Numbered from the stretch's first letter, positions 51,911 to 61,602 are shown. The stretch: DNA of 64,000 bases from Aliiroseovarius sp. S1339 (GCF_023195695.1 NZ_JALPQG010000006.1:186001-250000), one strand, 5' to 3'. Notes: generated by a model from the sequence alone, not told the origin. Numbers and translations: made by a program.

Positions 51911-53233
51911 TCAGTCGGACCGTTTGGATCGAAGCCGCGCGAAATAATCGGTGCGCTTCTTTAATTCGCGTTCAAACCCGCGTTCAACTGGCACATAAAA
52001 GACGCCGCGCTTGACCCCATCGGGAAAATAGTTTTGCCCCGAAAAGCCATCCGGCGCGTCGTGGTCATAGGCGTAACCTGCGCCGTAGCCCTGATCCTCC
52101 ATCAACTGAGTGGGCGCGTTCAGGATGTGTTTGGGCGGAGGCTCCGACCCGGTTTTCTTAGCCGCTGCCATTGCCGCCTTGTAAGCCACATAGGCGGCAT
52201 TGGATTTCGGGGCGAGCGCCAGATAGGTGACGGATTGCGCCAACGCCAGTTCACCTTCAGGGCTGCCAAGGCGTTCATATGTCTCCCACGCGTCCAGACA
52301 GACGCGGTGGGCTTGTGGATCAGCCAGGCCGATATCCTCGACCGCCATCCGGGTGATGCGCCTCGCCAGATAGCGGGGGTCTTCGCCACCGGTCAGCATC
52401 CGCGCCAGCCAATACAGCGCTGCATCGGGGTCCGAGCCGCGCACAGATTTGTGCAGGGCCGAGATCAGGTTGAAATGTTCATCCCCCGATTTGTCATAGA
52501 CCGCGGCCCGCTTCATCAGGCGCGACGACAGCCCGGCGACATCCAGCTTCTTGTCGATTTTCCAAGCGAAAACTTGTTCGGCAAGGTTCAGAAGCGCACG
52601 CCCGTCACCATCGGCCATTTCCAGCAAGGCCTCGCGCGCCTCACCCGTCAGGGGCAAGGGGCGGTCCAACTCTTGTTCAGCCCGCTGGGCAAGGCGTTCA
52701 AGATCAGCCAGCGTCAGGCGGGTCAGCACAAGAACCTGCGCACGCGACAACACGGCGGCGTTCAATTCAAATGACGGGTTTTCCGTGGTGGCGCCGACCA
52801 AAAGAATAGTGCCGTCTTCCATATGCGGCAGGAACCCATCCTGCTGGGCTTTGTTAAAGCGGTGAACCTCGTCCACGAACAGCAATGTGCCCTGCCCGTT
52901 CGACCGCCTGTGGCGTGCGGCCTCGAACACCTTTCGAAGCTCAGGGACGCCGGTGAAAATCGCGCTGATCTGAACAAAATGCAGATCCGTTTCCTGCGCC
53001 AGCAACCGCGCGATGGTCGTTTTGCCAACACCGGGCGGCCCCCAAAAAATCAGCGAGCCAAGACTGCCCGACGCAAGCATCGTGCCCAAAGGCGCGTCCG
53101 GGCCAAGAACCTGCTCCTGACCAATCACCTCGGACAGCGTGCGGGGTCTCAGCCGGTCGGCCAGAGGGCGCGGGGCGGATTTCGCACCGTCGACCGCGTC
53201 CATCGCAGGGTCGTTATCAAACAGATCAGTCAT
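51911..53233 (-). CDS. rarA: Replication-associated recombination protein RarA (MgsA/WRNIP1)
   Basis: 440-residue AAA+ ATPase acting at stalled replication forks. N-terminal PLADRLRPRTLSEVIGQEQVLG, Walker A FWGPPGVGKTTIARLLA, Walker B LFVDEVHRFNKAQQDGFLPHME, sensor-1 GATTENPSFELNAAVLSR, and the C-terminal KSVRGSDPDAALYWLARMLTGGEDPRYLARRITRMAVEDIG are all diagnostic. A 42-base gap separates it from the b561 gene. The gene orientation suggests a unit down to crcB. Confidence 0.95.
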   Translation of the reverse strand: MTDLFDNDPAMDAVDGAKSAPRPLADRLRPRTLSEVIGQEQVLGPDAPLGTMLASGSLGSLIFWGPPGVGKTTIARLLAQETDLHFVQISAIFTGVPELRKVFEAARHRRSNGQGTLLFVDEVHRFNKAQQDGFLPHMEDGTILLVGATTENPSFELNAAVLSRAQVLVLTRLTLADLERLAQRAEQELDRPLPLTGEAREALLEMADGDGRALLNLAEQVFAWKIDKKLDVAGLSSRLMKRAAVYDKSGDEHFNLISALHKSVRGSDPDAALYWLARMLTGGEDPRYLARRITRMAVEDIGLADPQAHRVCLDAWETYERLGSPEGELALAQSVTYLALAPKSNAAYVAYKAAMAAAKKTGSEPPPKHILNAPTQLMEDQGYGAGYAYDHDAPDGFSGQNYFPDGVKRGVFYVPVERGFERELKKRTDYFARLRSKRSD

Positions 53234-53292
53234 GATCCAAATCTAGGGGTCGGACGCGCGCGTTAAAAGGCGAAAAGACCACCGGGGCCAGA

Positions 53293-53907
53293 TCACAGCA
53301 GGTTATATTCCTGCGCGCGCTGGATCGCTTCGGCGGTTGTACGCACAAACAGCCGGTCGCGCGCGCTGCGCAACCGCGCCTTCAAGGCACTTTCCGAGAT
53401 ACCCAGAAGCGAGGCAGCTTCGGCATGTCGGCTGCCTTTGGCAATCAGCCGCAGCGCCATCCGCTGGGCAGAGGTCAGATGCTCGGGCGGAGTGGATTTC
53501 TCATGCAGCTCAATAACCAACTTGTGAATTTCGGTGATCTCGTCATCGGTGAATTCGCGGTCATCGCGCGCGAAACCGCCAATGGTGCGCGACGAGGTGT
53601 CGCCATGCGAAACGGCCACCCCGTAATGCAACCCGAAGCCTGCGGCCTGCGCCAGAATTCCGTGCGGGTCGGGCAGATCAAGCGCGCTCCACCGAATGGT
53701 GCCTTCGTTGCCGAAGCCCCAGAAGACCATCGGGTCGGCCAGCATATAGCCCTTTTCGGTGTAGACTTGGCTCCAACGCGGGTCATAGGTCTGAATCATG
53801 ATGTGGGCCGAAGCATAGCGGATGTGCAAACCCAGCGCATAGCCCTTTGGCGCCAAGTCAGACAACTTGGCCAGCCCCTGATCAAGACCAAAATCTTCGA
53901 CCATCAT
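53293..53907 (-). CDS. LuxR-family transcriptional regulator with autoinducer-binding domain (solo)
   Basis: 204 residues from the ATG at 53907. The N-terminal autoinducer-binding domain retains W-S-x2-Y, the K-G-Y-M-L-A-D-P motif, W in TIRWSAL and the GFGLHYGVAVSHGD segment. The C-terminal helix-turn-helix is LTSAQRMALRLIAKGSRHAEA, ASLLGISESALKARLRSARD. No luxI-type synthase is visible in the window, so it may respond to signals from elsewhere or from neighbours. It is downstream of the convergent ribosomal operon end and 60 bases upstream of rarA. Confidence 0.85.
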   Translation of the reverse strand: MMVEDFGLDQGLAKLSDLAPKGYALGLHIRYASAHIMIQTYDPRWSQVYTEKGYMLADPMVFWGFGNEGTIRWSALDLPDPHGILAQAAGFGLHYGVAVSHGDTSSRTIGGFARDDREFTDDEITEIHKLVIELHEKSTPPEHLTSAQRMALRLIAKGSRHAEAASLLGISESALKARLRSARDRLFVRTTAEAIQRAQEYNLL

Positions 53908-54031
53908 TTTTTTCCCCAATCCCCAGCACCTATCCTTTTAGACAGTCGCGCCAGAGTCAAACAACTTAAAAGTGTTGCGGAGGTTTTCAGGGCGGGATTG
54001 CGCGCCGACCACATGTTTCGGGGCCTACCAA

Positions 54032-54062
54032 CAAAAAACCCCGCACGAAATCGCGCGAGGTT
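54032..54062 (-). terminator. Rho-independent terminator of the rpsM-rpsK-rpoA-rplQ operon
   Basis: On the minus strand, stem AACCTCGCGCG / CGTGCGGGGTT with an ATTT loop, then TTTTTTG. It lies 27 bases behind the rplQ stop. Confidence 0.9.
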
Positions 54063-54088
54063 CTTGTGGGCCAGTATTTGGACCGATC

Positions 54089-54517
54089 TTATTCGCCAGC
54101 TGCGTCCGCAGCTTCTTCTGCTTCCAAACGCGCACGATCAGCAGCGCCTTTGGCGTCGGCATCGCGGTCAACGAATTCGATGATCGCCATCGGCGCCATG
54201 TCGCCATAGCGGAAGCCAGCTTTCAGAACGCGAACATAACCACCTTGGCGCTCAGCGAAGCGCGGGCCCAAAACGTCGAACAATTTGGCGACGTGCTGGT
54301 CTTGTTTCAGACGCGACGCAGCCTGACGGCGGGCATGAATGTCTCCGCGTTTGGCCAGCGTGATCATTTTTTCAATGATCGGGCGCAGTTCTTTTGCTTT
54401 CGGCAGAGTCGTTTTGATCTGTTCGTGTTCGATCAGCGAACCAGCCATATTTGCGAACATCGCTTTGCGGTGTTCATGTGTGCGATTCAGGCGGCGGTAA
54501 CCACGAGCGTGACGCAT
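54089..54517 (-). CDS. rplQ: 50S ribosomal protein L17
   Basis: 142 residues, [20 protein letters not shown] onward with [20 protein letters not shown], a perfect family fit. The alanine/glutamate-rich tail ([11 protein letters not shown]) is longer than in E. coli. It is the last gene of the alpha operon, before the terminator. Confidence 0.97.
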   Translation of the reverse strand: MRHARGYRRLNRTHEHRKAMFANMAGSLIEHEQIKTTLPKAKELRPIIEKMITLAKRGDIHARRQAASRLKQDQHVAKLFDVLGPRFAERQGGYVRVLKAGFRYGDMAPMAIIEFVDRDADAKGAADRARLEAEEAADAAGE

Positions 54518-54636
54518 TTTCTTAATCCTTCTTTGGTGCTCTTGAGTGAGCGGTGCTTTGTCTGAGAACCGATGCGTGTCGGTCCCTCTCCTTGGGGCAG
54601 GATCGCCCAGATGTTCCCCGCCAAGTGCGGGCATGT

Positions 54637-54659
54637 GGGGGGCCAGAAACCCGGCCCCC
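54637..54659 (-). terminator. Hairpin between rpoA and rplQ
   Basis: GGGGGCC / GGCCCCC stem with loop AGAAACCC (plus-strand sense), 9 bases after the rpoA stop, without T-run. Possibly an mRNA processing or stabilising element that separates rplQ expression from rpoA. Confidence 0.45.
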
Positions 54660-54667
54660 GTCGATGA

Positions 54668-55684
54668 TCAGAACTGATCTTCGAATTTCTTAGCAAGCTC
54701 TTCGATGTTCTCAGGCGGCCATTCTTCGACATCCATGCCGAGGTGCAGACCCATGCCCGAAAGCACTTCTTTGATCTCGTTCAGCGACTTGCGGCCGAAG
54801 TTCGGCGTGCGCAGCATCTCTGCTTCGGTCTTCTGGATCAGATCGCCGATATACACGATGTTGTCGTTCTTCAGGCAGTTTGCCGAACGGACAGACAGTT
54901 CCAGCTCGTCCACTTTCTTCAGCAAAAGCGGGTTGAACTCGAGCCCATCGTCTTCGTCCTGACGACCAGCCGCTTCCGGCTCGTCAAAGTTCACGAAGAT
55001 CGACAGTTGGTCCTGAACGATGCGCGCGGCAAAAGCCACGGCGTCTTCCGGGGTGACCGACCCGTCGGTTTCAAGCTTCAGCGTCAGCTTGTCATAGTCC
55101 AGAACCTGACCTTCACGGGTCGGTTGAACGTCATAGCTGACTTTCTTGACCGGCGAATAGATCGCATCGACCGGGATCAGGCCAATCGGCGCATCTTCCG
55201 GCTTGTTCTTGTCCGAGGCAACATAGCCCTTGCCAGTGTTAACGGTCAGTTCCATGAACAGGTCGGCGCCATCGTCGAGGTGACAGATCACGTGATCTTT
55301 ATTCAGAATCTCAATGCCAGCGGTTTCCGAGATGTCGCCAGCAGTGACAACCATCGGGCCTTTGGCTGAAATCGACAGGCGCTTGGGGCCTTCGACTTCC
55401 ATGTTGATCGCAACACCTTTGAGGTTCAGCACGATGTCGGTCACGTCTTCACGTACACCGGCAACCGAGCTAAACTCGTGCAGCACGTTGTCGATCTGAA
55501 CCGAGGTGATGGCCGCACCTTGCAGCGAGCTCATCAGCACGCGGCGCAGGGCGTTGCCCAAGGTCAGACCAAAGCCGCGTTCCAGCGGCTCGGCGACAAC
55601 AGTTGCCTGACGTGCAGGGTCGTTGCCCGGCTTGACGTCCAGCTGTGTAGGCTTGATCAGTTCAGCCCAATTTTTGTGGATCAT
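54668..55684 (-). CDS. rpoA: DNA-directed RNA polymerase subunit alpha
   Basis: 338 residues. The N-terminal assembly domain has [27 protein letters not shown] and [21 protein letters not shown]. The C-terminal DNA- and activator-binding domain has [22 protein letters not shown] and [21 protein letters not shown]. The true start is [10 protein letters not shown] at 55684, after GGAGGG. Confidence 0.97.
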   Translation of the reverse strand: MIHKNWAELIKPTQLDVKPGNDPARQATVVAEPLERGFGLTLGNALRRVLMSSLQGAAITSVQIDNVLHEFSSVAGVREDVTDIVLNLKGVAINMEVEGPKRLSISAKGPMVVTAGDISETAGIEILNKDHVICHLDDGADLFMELTVNTGKGYVASDKNKPEDAPIGLIPVDAIYSPVKKVSYDVQPTREGQVLDYDKLTLKLETDGSVTPEDAVAFAARIVQDQLSIFVNFDEPEAAGRQDEDDGLEFNPLLLKKVDELELSVRSANCLKNDNIVYIGDLIQKTEAEMLRTPNFGRKSLNEIKEVLSGMGLHLGMDVEEWPPENIEELAKKFEDQF

Positions 55685-55789
55685 GCGTCCCTCCATACTT
55701 GTCCTGTCCCGATGTCCAAAGGGCAGGACGCCCGAGGTTAAAATGACGGAAACCGGGCCGCGACAACCGCAGCCCGGCGAAAATACTGA

Positions 55790-56179
55790 TTATACGCGGC
55801 GACGCTTCGGCGGGCGGCAGCCATTATGCGCAATCGGAGTCACGTCACGGATTGATGTGATGTTGAAACCGACGGCAGCCAGCGCACGCAGGGCCGATTC
55901 ACGACCCGAACCGGGGCCCTGAACTTCGACTTCCAACGTTTTCACGCCGTGTTCCTGTGCTTTCTTGCCTGCGTCTTCAGCGGCCATCTGGGCAGCATAA
56001 GGGGTCGATTTGCGCGAACCCTTGAAACCCATGGTGCCAGCCGACGACCACGCAATTGCGTTGCCTTGAACGTCCGAGATCAGAATTTTTGTGTTGTTGA
56101 ACGAGCTGTTCACGTGGGCAACGCCCGACGCGATATTCTTACGCTCTTTTTTCTTCGTACGAGTCTTTTCGCGAGCCAT
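55790..56179 (-). CDS. rpsK: 30S ribosomal protein S11
   Basis: 129 residues. Recognised from [30 protein letters not shown]-like [17 protein letters not shown] and the C-terminal [11 protein letters not shown]. It lies 15 bases behind rpsM. Two small hairpins lie in the 105-base gap to rpoA. Confidence 0.97.
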   Translation of the reverse strand: MAREKTRTKKKERKNIASGVAHVNSSFNNTKILISDVQGNAIAWSSAGTMGFKGSRKSTPYAAQMAAEDAGKKAQEHGVKTLEVEVQGPGSGRESALRALAAVGFNITSIRDVTPIAHNGCRPPKRRRV

Positions 56180-56194
56180 CTGTCGAACCCTCCC

Positions 56195-56563
56195 TTACTT
56201 CTTCTTGCCAGCGATTGCTTTCGCCGGACCTTTGCGCGTGCGCGCGTTGGTATGAGTACGCTGACCGCGTACGGGAAGGTTGCGGCGATGGCGCAGACCG
56301 CGATAGGCCCCCAGATCCATCAGGCGCTTGATGTTCATCTGCGTTTCGCGACGCAGGTCACCTTCTACGGTGAAAGTCGCGTCGATATGTTCACGGATTG
56401 CCAGGACTTCAGCGTCCGACAATTCGTTTACACGACGGCTAGGGTCGATTTTCACGGCTTCGCAGATGGCTTTGGCCGAAGTATGACCAATTCCGGTGAT
56501 ATATGTCAGGGCGATCGGGACCCGCTTGTGGGTCGGGATGTTTACGCCGGCAATACGTGCCAC
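56195..56563 (-). CDS. rpsM: 30S ribosomal protein S13
   Basis: 122 residues, [20 protein letters not shown] onward with [20 protein letters not shown] and [11 protein letters not shown]. First gene of the alpha operon. The gap to adk is 287 bases and contains adk's terminator, so rpsM has its own promoter. Confidence 0.97.
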   Translation of the reverse strand: MARIAGVNIPTHKRVPIALTYITGIGHTSAKAICEAVKIDPSRRVNELSDAEVLAIREHIDATFTVEGDLRRETQMNIKRLMDLGAYRGLRHRRNLPVRGQRTHTNARTRKGPAKAIAGKKK

Positions 56564-56585
56564 GTGTCACTTTCCTTTTCGTTGC

Positions 56586-56605
56586 GGTTCCGTAGCTCCG
56601 GAACC
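56586..56605. promoter_or_regulatory. Hairpin in the rpsM leader
   Basis: GGTTCC / GGAACC stem with an 8-base loop, 23 bases upstream of the rpsM ATG and therefore near the ribosome-binding site. On the plus strand it is followed by six T residues and looks like a terminator for antisense transcription. It could alternatively be a regulatory leader hairpin. Confidence 0.4.
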
Positions 56606-56799
56606 TTTTTTCACAACGGAAGCCCGCCGGATTAGTCCTGCGGGCCGCGCTGAATTTCTGGTCTGGCAGTCTAGGGGAGCGACCCCCGAACACATGCCGA
56701 TTCCCGTTAGGGATGGGGTCACTTAGTAGGGATTGCCTTGGGCGTCAACCCGTCATATCCTTCGGGTCGGGGAATCTGGCATCCCTGCCCTAAAAAGAA

Positions 56800-56828
56800 C
56801 AAGCGCCACTAAGAAAAAGCGGCGCTTG
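56800..56828 (-). terminator. Rho-independent terminator after adk
   Basis: On the minus strand CAAGCGCC / GGCGCTTG with a 13-base loop followed by TTCTTTTT, 22 bases behind the adk stop. Confidence 0.85.
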
Positions 56829-56850
56829 AGAAGCTCTTGGTCAGGCAAGA

Positions 56851-57495
56851 TCAGGCGTCCAGAACGCCCGCGATTTCGGCCTTCACCTCGTCAATTTCGC
56901 CCAGCCCATTCACAGACTGCAAATCGCCTTTGGCGTGGTAATACCCAATCAACGGCGAGGTCTTCTTGTAGTATTCCATCAGCCGCGTGCGCAGGCTTTC
57001 TTCGTTGTCGTCTGCGCGGCGTTTGAAGTCAGTGCCGCCGCAGTTCGAACATTTGCCATCTGCCGGGATTGGCTTCGAGATATCGTTATATCCCTCGCCG
57101 CAATTGCCGCAGGTCGACCGCGCGGTGATCCGCGACACCAATGCGTCGTCGTCCACCCGCATTTCGACCACTGCATCCAGCTTGGCACCATGTTTTTCAA
57201 GCAACGCGCCCAACGCATCCGCTTGGGCCAATGTGCGCGGGAAGCCGTCAAAGATGAAACCGCCCGCTTGGTCACCTTCCAGTTTCTCGTCGATCAGGCC
57301 GATGACGATCTCGTCTGTGACAAGCTCGCCCGCATCCATGATCGCGGCAACCTTCTTGCCCATCTCGGTGCCTGACGAGCGCGCATCGCGCAGCATGTCA
57401 CCTGTCGACAGCTGGATCATTCCACGCTCGTCGACCAGAATTCGGGCCTGAGTGCCTTTGCCGGCACCCGGCGGTCCAAGCAGAATGATATTCAT
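56851..57495 (-). CDS. adk: Adenylate kinase, zinc-lid type
   Basis: 214 residues. P-loop [11 protein letters not shown] (about 7-17), [13 protein letters not shown], and a long lid with C-G-N-C and C-S-N-C-G-G (four cysteines) that should bind structural zinc, followed by the [17 protein letters not shown] motif. It interconverts AMP, ADP and ATP. Its ATG overlaps the secY stop by four bases. Confidence 0.96.
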   Translation of the reverse strand: MNIILLGPPGAGKGTQARILVDERGMIQLSTGDMLRDARSSGTEMGKKVAAIMDAGELVTDEIVIGLIDEKLEGDQAGGFIFDGFPRTLAQADALGALLEKHGAKLDAVVEMRVDDDALVSRITARSTCGNCGEGYNDISKPIPADGKCSNCGGTDFKRRADDNEESLRTRLMEYYKKTSPLIGYYHAKGDLQSVNGLGEIDEVKAEIAGVLDA

Positions 57496-58847
57496 TTACG
57501 CGAAGGCCCCTTCTTGGCACGTTTCTTGCCGCGAAGCTGCGATTTCTCGATCAGGCCTTCATATTGGTGCGCCAGCAGATGCGATTGAACCTGTTGGATC
57601 GTATCCATCGTCACCGACACAACAATTAGCACCGAGGTTCCGCCGAAATAGAACGGAATGGCCAGTTGGCTACGCAGGATTTCCGGCAGCAGACAAACAG
57701 CGGCCAAATAGCCCGAGCCCAGAACCAAAAGGCGGGTCACAACGTAGTCTAGGTATTCCTCGGTTTTCTTGCCGGGGCGAATGCCGGGCACAAAACCGTT
57801 CTGGTTTTTCAGATTGTCCGCAACCTCGTCCGTCTTAAACGCAACTTCTTTGGTGTAGAAGAAGGTGAAGAACACGATCATCGCCGTGAAAAACAGCAGA
57901 TAGAGCGGCTGTCCGGGGCCAAAATAGGCGAGTAACGTCGACATGACGGGCCCTGCTTGGCCTGATGAGAAGGTCGAGACCGTTGTCGGCAGCAGCAATA
58001 GCGCAGACGCGAAGATCGCGGGGATAACACCAGCGGGGTTCACCTTGATCGGCAAGTGGCTGGAGCCACCATCATAGACTTTCATGCCCACCTGACGGCG
58101 CGGATACTGGATGTGAATCTTGCGCAGAGCACGCTCCATAAACACGACGAACCCGATCACGGCGACGATCATCACCAGAACGCCAATGATCACCGCAGGG
58201 CTGATCGCACCCGACCGACCTGACGCCAGGAATTGTGCCATAGCGGCCGGAATTTCGGCCACGATGCCCACGAAGATGATCAGCGAAATACCGTTGCCAA
58301 TGCCGCGTGCAGTGATCTGCTCACCCAGCCACATCAGGAACATGGTGCCGCCCACAAGGGTAATGACACAGGCGGCAATGAAGAACCCGCCGGGGGTCGT
58401 GACCAAATCACCAGCTTGCAGGCTGTTTGCCAGCGCAAAGGCCTGACCGGTGGCCAGCAGAACGGTGCCATAGCGGGTGTATTGGTTGATCTTCTTGCGA
58501 CCCTGTTCGCCTTCTTTCTTCAACTGCTTCAGGGGCTCCCACATGGAAGACAGAAGCTGCACGATGATCGAGGCAGAGATGTAGGGCATGATGCCAAGGG
58601 CAAACACACCCATACGGCTCAGCGCGCCACCGGTGAACATGCCAAGCACGCCCGCGATGCCGGATTGAGCTTGATCCATGAATTCGCGCAGGGCGGCGCC
58701 GTCGATCCCCGGAATGGGTATATAGGTGCCAATGCGATAAATGATCAGAAGCCCGATCGTGAAGAATATCCGCTGACGCAACTCGGTCGCCTTACCAAAG
58801 GCGCCCCAGCTCATGTTTGCGGCCATTTGTTCTGCTGCAGATGCCAT
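57492..58847 (-). CDS. secY: Preprotein translocase subunit SecY
   Basis: 451 residues, ten membrane helices. The translocon signatures are [52 protein letters not shown], and [20 protein letters not shown], with [20 protein letters not shown] near the C-terminus. The start [19 protein letters not shown] at 58847 is chosen over a longer frame because GGGGGCC precedes it and homology begins there. Confidence 0.97.
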   Translation of the reverse strand: MASAAEQMAANMSWGAFGKATELRQRIFFTIGLLIIYRIGTYIPIPGIDGAALREFMDQAQSGIAGVLGMFTGGALSRMGVFALGIMPYISASIIVQLLSSMWEPLKQLKKEGEQGRKKINQYTRYGTVLLATGQAFALANSLQAGDLVTTPGGFFIAACVITLVGGTMFLMWLGEQITARGIGNGISLIIFVGIVAEIPAAMAQFLASGRSGAISPAVIIGVLVMIVAVIGFVVFMERALRKIHIQYPRRQVGMKVYDGGSSHLPIKVNPAGVIPAIFASALLLLPTTVSTFSSGQAGPVMSTLLAYFGPGQPLYLLFFTAMIVFFTFFYTKEVAFKTDEVADNLKNQNGFVPGIRPGKKTEEYLDYVVTRLLVLGSGYLAAVCLLPEILRSQLAIPFYFGGTSVLIVVSVTMDTIQQVQSHLLAHQYEGLIEKSQLRGKKRAKKGPSRK

Positions 58848-58953
58848 AAGGCCCCCTCGATCCAAGTAAAACGCCGCCGGACCGTTCCCGGCTCCGGCGG
58901 CGCTTGAAAACATAGCAAGATATGTAAGGGGCAGCGTCGCCCCTCACAAGGTC

Positions 58954-59424
58954 TTATTCAGCTGCGGCCGGCGCTGCGACGGTCAATTTTCCGCCAGCTT
59001 TTTCGACAGCTTCGACAGCTGATTTCGACGCGCCGGTCACGGTGATGGTGGCTTTGGCAGAAATTTCGCCTTTTGCCAGCACACGGATGCCGTCCAGCTT
59101 GCGACGCACCAGACCCGAAGCAACCAATGTGTCTTCGGTGATGTCTTTTGCGTCGAGCTTCTTCTCGTCGATGAATTTCTGGATCAGACCCAGGTTGATA
59201 ACAGCAAATTTTTTGCGGTTCGGTTTATTAAATCCACGCTTGGGCAGACGTTGATAGAGCGGCATTTGGCCGCCTTCATAGCCTTTGATGGCCACACCCG
59301 AACGGGCTTTTTGACCTTTGATACCACGGCCACCCATTTTACCGGTGCCGGAACCCGGACCACGGCCAATGCGTTTGCGGGGTTTGGTTGCGCCAGGATT
59401 GTCGCGCAGTTCATTCAGTTTCAT
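58954..59424 (-). CDS. rplO: 50S ribosomal protein L15
   Basis: 156 residues: [52 protein letters not shown]-like [20 protein letters not shown]. The ATG at 59424 has AAGGAGAAGCG upstream. It is now first gene of a downstream fragment of the spc operon because the upstream gene is not rpmD but an inserted, oppositely oriented methyltransferase. Confidence 0.97.
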   Translation of the reverse strand: MKLNELRDNPGATKPRKRIGRGPGSGTGKMGGRGIKGQKARSGVAIKGYEGGQMPLYQRLPKRGFNKPNRKKFAVINLGLIQKFIDEKKLDAKDITEDTLVASGLVRRKLDGIRVLAKGEISAKATITVTGASKSAVEAVEKAGGKLTVAAPAAAE

Positions 59425-59801
59425 ATCGCTTCTCCTTTGCCGGAACTGACCCATGAAGCGTAAGGGGCCAAACGCGGCTTTTCTTGGTTTTGATTCTGTG
59501 ACGCAACACGCCACCGGGGGCGTATAGACCCAAGTAGACCGCCACGCAAGTCTTGCGTCCGCTACGGCATGACAGGCAGCCCCGGCCCGCACGGATTGTT
59601 CGGCTGAGAGCGGCCAACCCGGACCTGACAAGGCGGCGACCACGTTAGGGAAACGGGTATCGGTCACGAACCCCATACGACCTCCATTTGATTGAGAGAT
59701 AACCCAATTTGCAAACTATGAGATTTGATAGAAAATTTGTGCTACAGAAGCGCCTGAGGCTTTGCACTTCCCCCGCGCTCCATATCCAGAGGAACAACTT
59801 C
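59425..59801. other. Divergent intergenic region, rplO to the inserted methyltransferase
   Basis: 377 bases. It must now supply promoters for rplO-secY-adk (minus) and for the methyltransferase (plus). A dyad ACGCAAG-T-CTTGCGT lies at 59544-59558. On the minus strand, TTGCAA (59723-59718) and TCAAAT 17 bases on could be a promoter. The same frame as rplO is open back to 59676 with a GGAGG before an ATG there, but nothing in that extension resembles L15, so I do not call it coding. Confidence 0.45.
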
Positions 59802-60638
59802 ATGGAATTGAATTTCGCCGATTTTGCTGACAACAAGCCACATTTGCGCGACCGTATGGACGAACGATCAAAGCGTATCGTCGTTGAAAACCTTGACGCC
59901 TTCCAGAACAAATCAGTTTTGGATATCGCTGCCAATAATGGTCGTTGGACCTATGCAGCGGCTCTTGCTGGTGCCAGCCACGTGACAAGCATCGAAGGCC
60001 GGGCTGAACGGGTTGCCGATGCAAAGGACTTTCTGACGAAACATGGCTGCATCGACAAAGTGTCGCTGAACACAGGCGACATGTATGACTTCTTGTTTGA
60101 AAACAAGGGTAAGAACTTCAACACCGTGCTGTGTCTGGGAGTCTACTATCATGTGATGGACCACTCTTTGTTCCTGAAGATGATGACCCAGCTCGATCCC
60201 CAAACCATCATCATCGACAGCGGTTTTGTGCGCAGCTTCCGGTCGCAGGTTCACGTTCAATACGAAGACCCAAGCCTGCACTTGAATGCGTTGGCCAACT
60301 ATGAGGGGCAAAAGTACGAACCTGTTGGTTTCATCTCACTTGGCCTTATGATCCAGTTGGCATGGAACCTCGGTTACAGCTGCCGCCCTGTTGTGTGGGA
60401 TCCAAAGGATGTTGGGAACAAGAACGCTGTCCACGATTACATGATCGGTAAACGCTATACTTTGCGCCTCGAAAAAATGGACGGGCATTATGATGCCGAC
60501 TGGAAGACACACTGGCAAAAAGCGCTTGTTGCTTTGGACCCTTCTTTCGAAAACCTTTTCGACAAAGAGACCCATGACCCAGCTTCGGATGAGCGGTCTC
60601 GCTATCCACAACGGCACTTCCCATTTACGTTCCTCTGA
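59802..60638 (+). CDS. SAM-dependent methyltransferase, inserted in the spc operon
   Basis: 278 residues, class I methyltransferase. SAM motif VLDIAANNGRWTYAAALAGASHV (about 44-66) followed by the acidic residue in TSIEGRAERV and LNTGDMYDFLF. NTVLCLGVYYHVMDH fits the motif IV/post-IV region. No substrate can be named; relatives act on small molecules or saccharides. AGAGGAAC precedes the ATG at 59802. Base composition is clearly lower in GC than the ribosomal genes on both sides. It stands on the opposite strand between rpmD and rplO, which are normally adjacent. Confidence 0.8.
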   Translation: MELNFADFADNKPHLRDRMDERSKRIVVENLDAFQNKSVLDIAANNGRWTYAAALAGASHVTSIEGRAERVADAKDFLTKHGCIDKVSLNTGDMYDFLFENKGKNFNTVLCLGVYYHVMDHSLFLKMMTQLDPQTIIIDSGFVRSFRSQVHVQYEDPSLHLNALANYEGQKYEPVGFISLGLMIQLAWNLGYSCRPVVWDPKDVGNKNAVHDYMIGKRYTLRLEKMDGHYDADWKTHWQKALVALDPSFENLFDKETHDPASDERSRYPQRHFPFTFL

Positions 60639-60663
60639 AACATTTGCAGAGCTTGAACGAAAA

Positions 60664-60689
60664 CACCCCGGCCATTTCTGACCGGGGTG
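60664..60689. terminator. Bidirectional terminator between methyltransferase and rpmD
   Basis: Stem CACCCCGG / CCGGGGTG (8 pairs) with loop CCATTTCTGA. On the minus strand it is followed by TTTTCGTT, on the plus strand by CTTCAATC. It should end the rplX-to-rpmD transcript and, more weakly, the methyltransferase transcript. Confidence 0.8.
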
Positions 60690-60721
60690 CTTCAATCTCA
60701 CAAGAGTAGCTTAGCCGAAGC

Positions 60722-60910
60722 TCAGCCCTTCTCTTCGATGATCTCAACCATGTGCGAGATCGAGGAAACCATGCCGCGCACGGCGGGAGTGTCTTCGAGT
60801 TCACGGGTTTTGTGCATCTTGTTCAGGCCCAGACCAATAAGCGTTTGGCGCTGTTTGGCGGGGCGGCGGATCGGTGATCCGACCTGCTTGACGACGATGG
60901 TTTTAGCCAT
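60722..60910 (-). CDS. rpmD: 50S ribosomal protein L30
   Basis: 62 residues, [40 protein letters not shown] and [14 protein letters not shown]. It is 12 bases behind rpsE and now the last gene before a terminator. Confidence 0.97.
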   Translation of the reverse strand: MAKTIVVKQVGSPIRRPAKQRQTLIGLGLNKMHKTRELEDTPAVRGMVSSISHMVEIIEEKG

Positions 60911-60922
60911 GGTTCAGTCTCC

Positions 60923-61492
60923 TTACGCGTCTTCGGCTTCGGCAGCTGCCGGAGCTTCAGATTTGGCACCCAGGATGTCGGCGACTTTCTTGCCGCGACG
61001 TTGGGCGATCATGCGGGGGCTGGCTTCTTTTTGCAGCCCGTCGATCGTGGCGCGGATCATGTTGTAGGGGTTTGCAGACCCCAACGACTTGGAAACAACG
61101 TCTTTGATGCCCAGCATTTCGAACACGGCACGCATCGGACCACCGGCGATGATACCAGTACCTTCCGGGGCGGTCCGCATAACCACTTTACCAGCGCCAT
61201 GACGGCCTTCGATATCGTGGTGCAGGGTGCGGCCTTCACGAAGCGGCACGCGGATCATTTGGCGCTTGGCTTGCTCGGTGGCTTTGCGGATGGCCTCGGG
61301 GACCTCTTTCGCTTTACCTTTACCAAAGCCTACGCGGCCTTTTTGGTCGCCAACAACGACAAGCGCGGCGAAGCCAAAGCGCTTACCACCCTTAACGGTT
61401 TTCGACACGCGGTTGATCGCAACCAGACGATCGGCGAATTCCGGAGTTTCGTCGCGGTCGCGACGGCCCCGGCGGTTATCACGTTCTGCCAT
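60923..61492 (-). CDS. rpsE: 30S ribosomal protein S5
   Basis: 189 residues: [60 protein letters not shown]. The N-terminus is arginine-rich ([15 protein letters not shown]) and the C-terminus is alanine-rich ([12 protein letters not shown]), as often in alphaproteobacteria. Confidence 0.97.
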   Translation of the reverse strand: MAERDNRRGRRDRDETPEFADRLVAINRVSKTVKGGKRFGFAALVVVGDQKGRVGFGKGKAKEVPEAIRKATEQAKRQMIRVPLREGRTLHHDIEGRHGAGKVVMRTAPEGTGIIAGGPMRAVFEMLGIKDVVSKSLGSANPYNMIRATIDGLQKEASPRMIAQRRGKKVADILGAKSEAPAAAEAEDA

Positions 61493-61573
61493 CAGGCATT
61501 CCTTTCATGGTGGCGCGGATTGGCGCCGTTTATCTCAATCCTGGTGAGCGCGGAATGCGCCCCCGGATCATCG

Positions 61574-61593
61574 GGGCGGCGAGAACGCCGCCC
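61574..61593 (-). terminator. Perfect hairpin between rplR and rpsE
   Basis: GGGCGGCG / CGCCGCCC with a 4-base loop, 9 bases after the rplR stop, inside the operon. On the minus strand there is no T-run after it, so it is more likely a processing or stability element than a terminator. On the plus strand TCAGGTTTTTT follows. Confidence 0.55.
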
Positions 61594-61602
61594 TCAGGTT
61601 TT

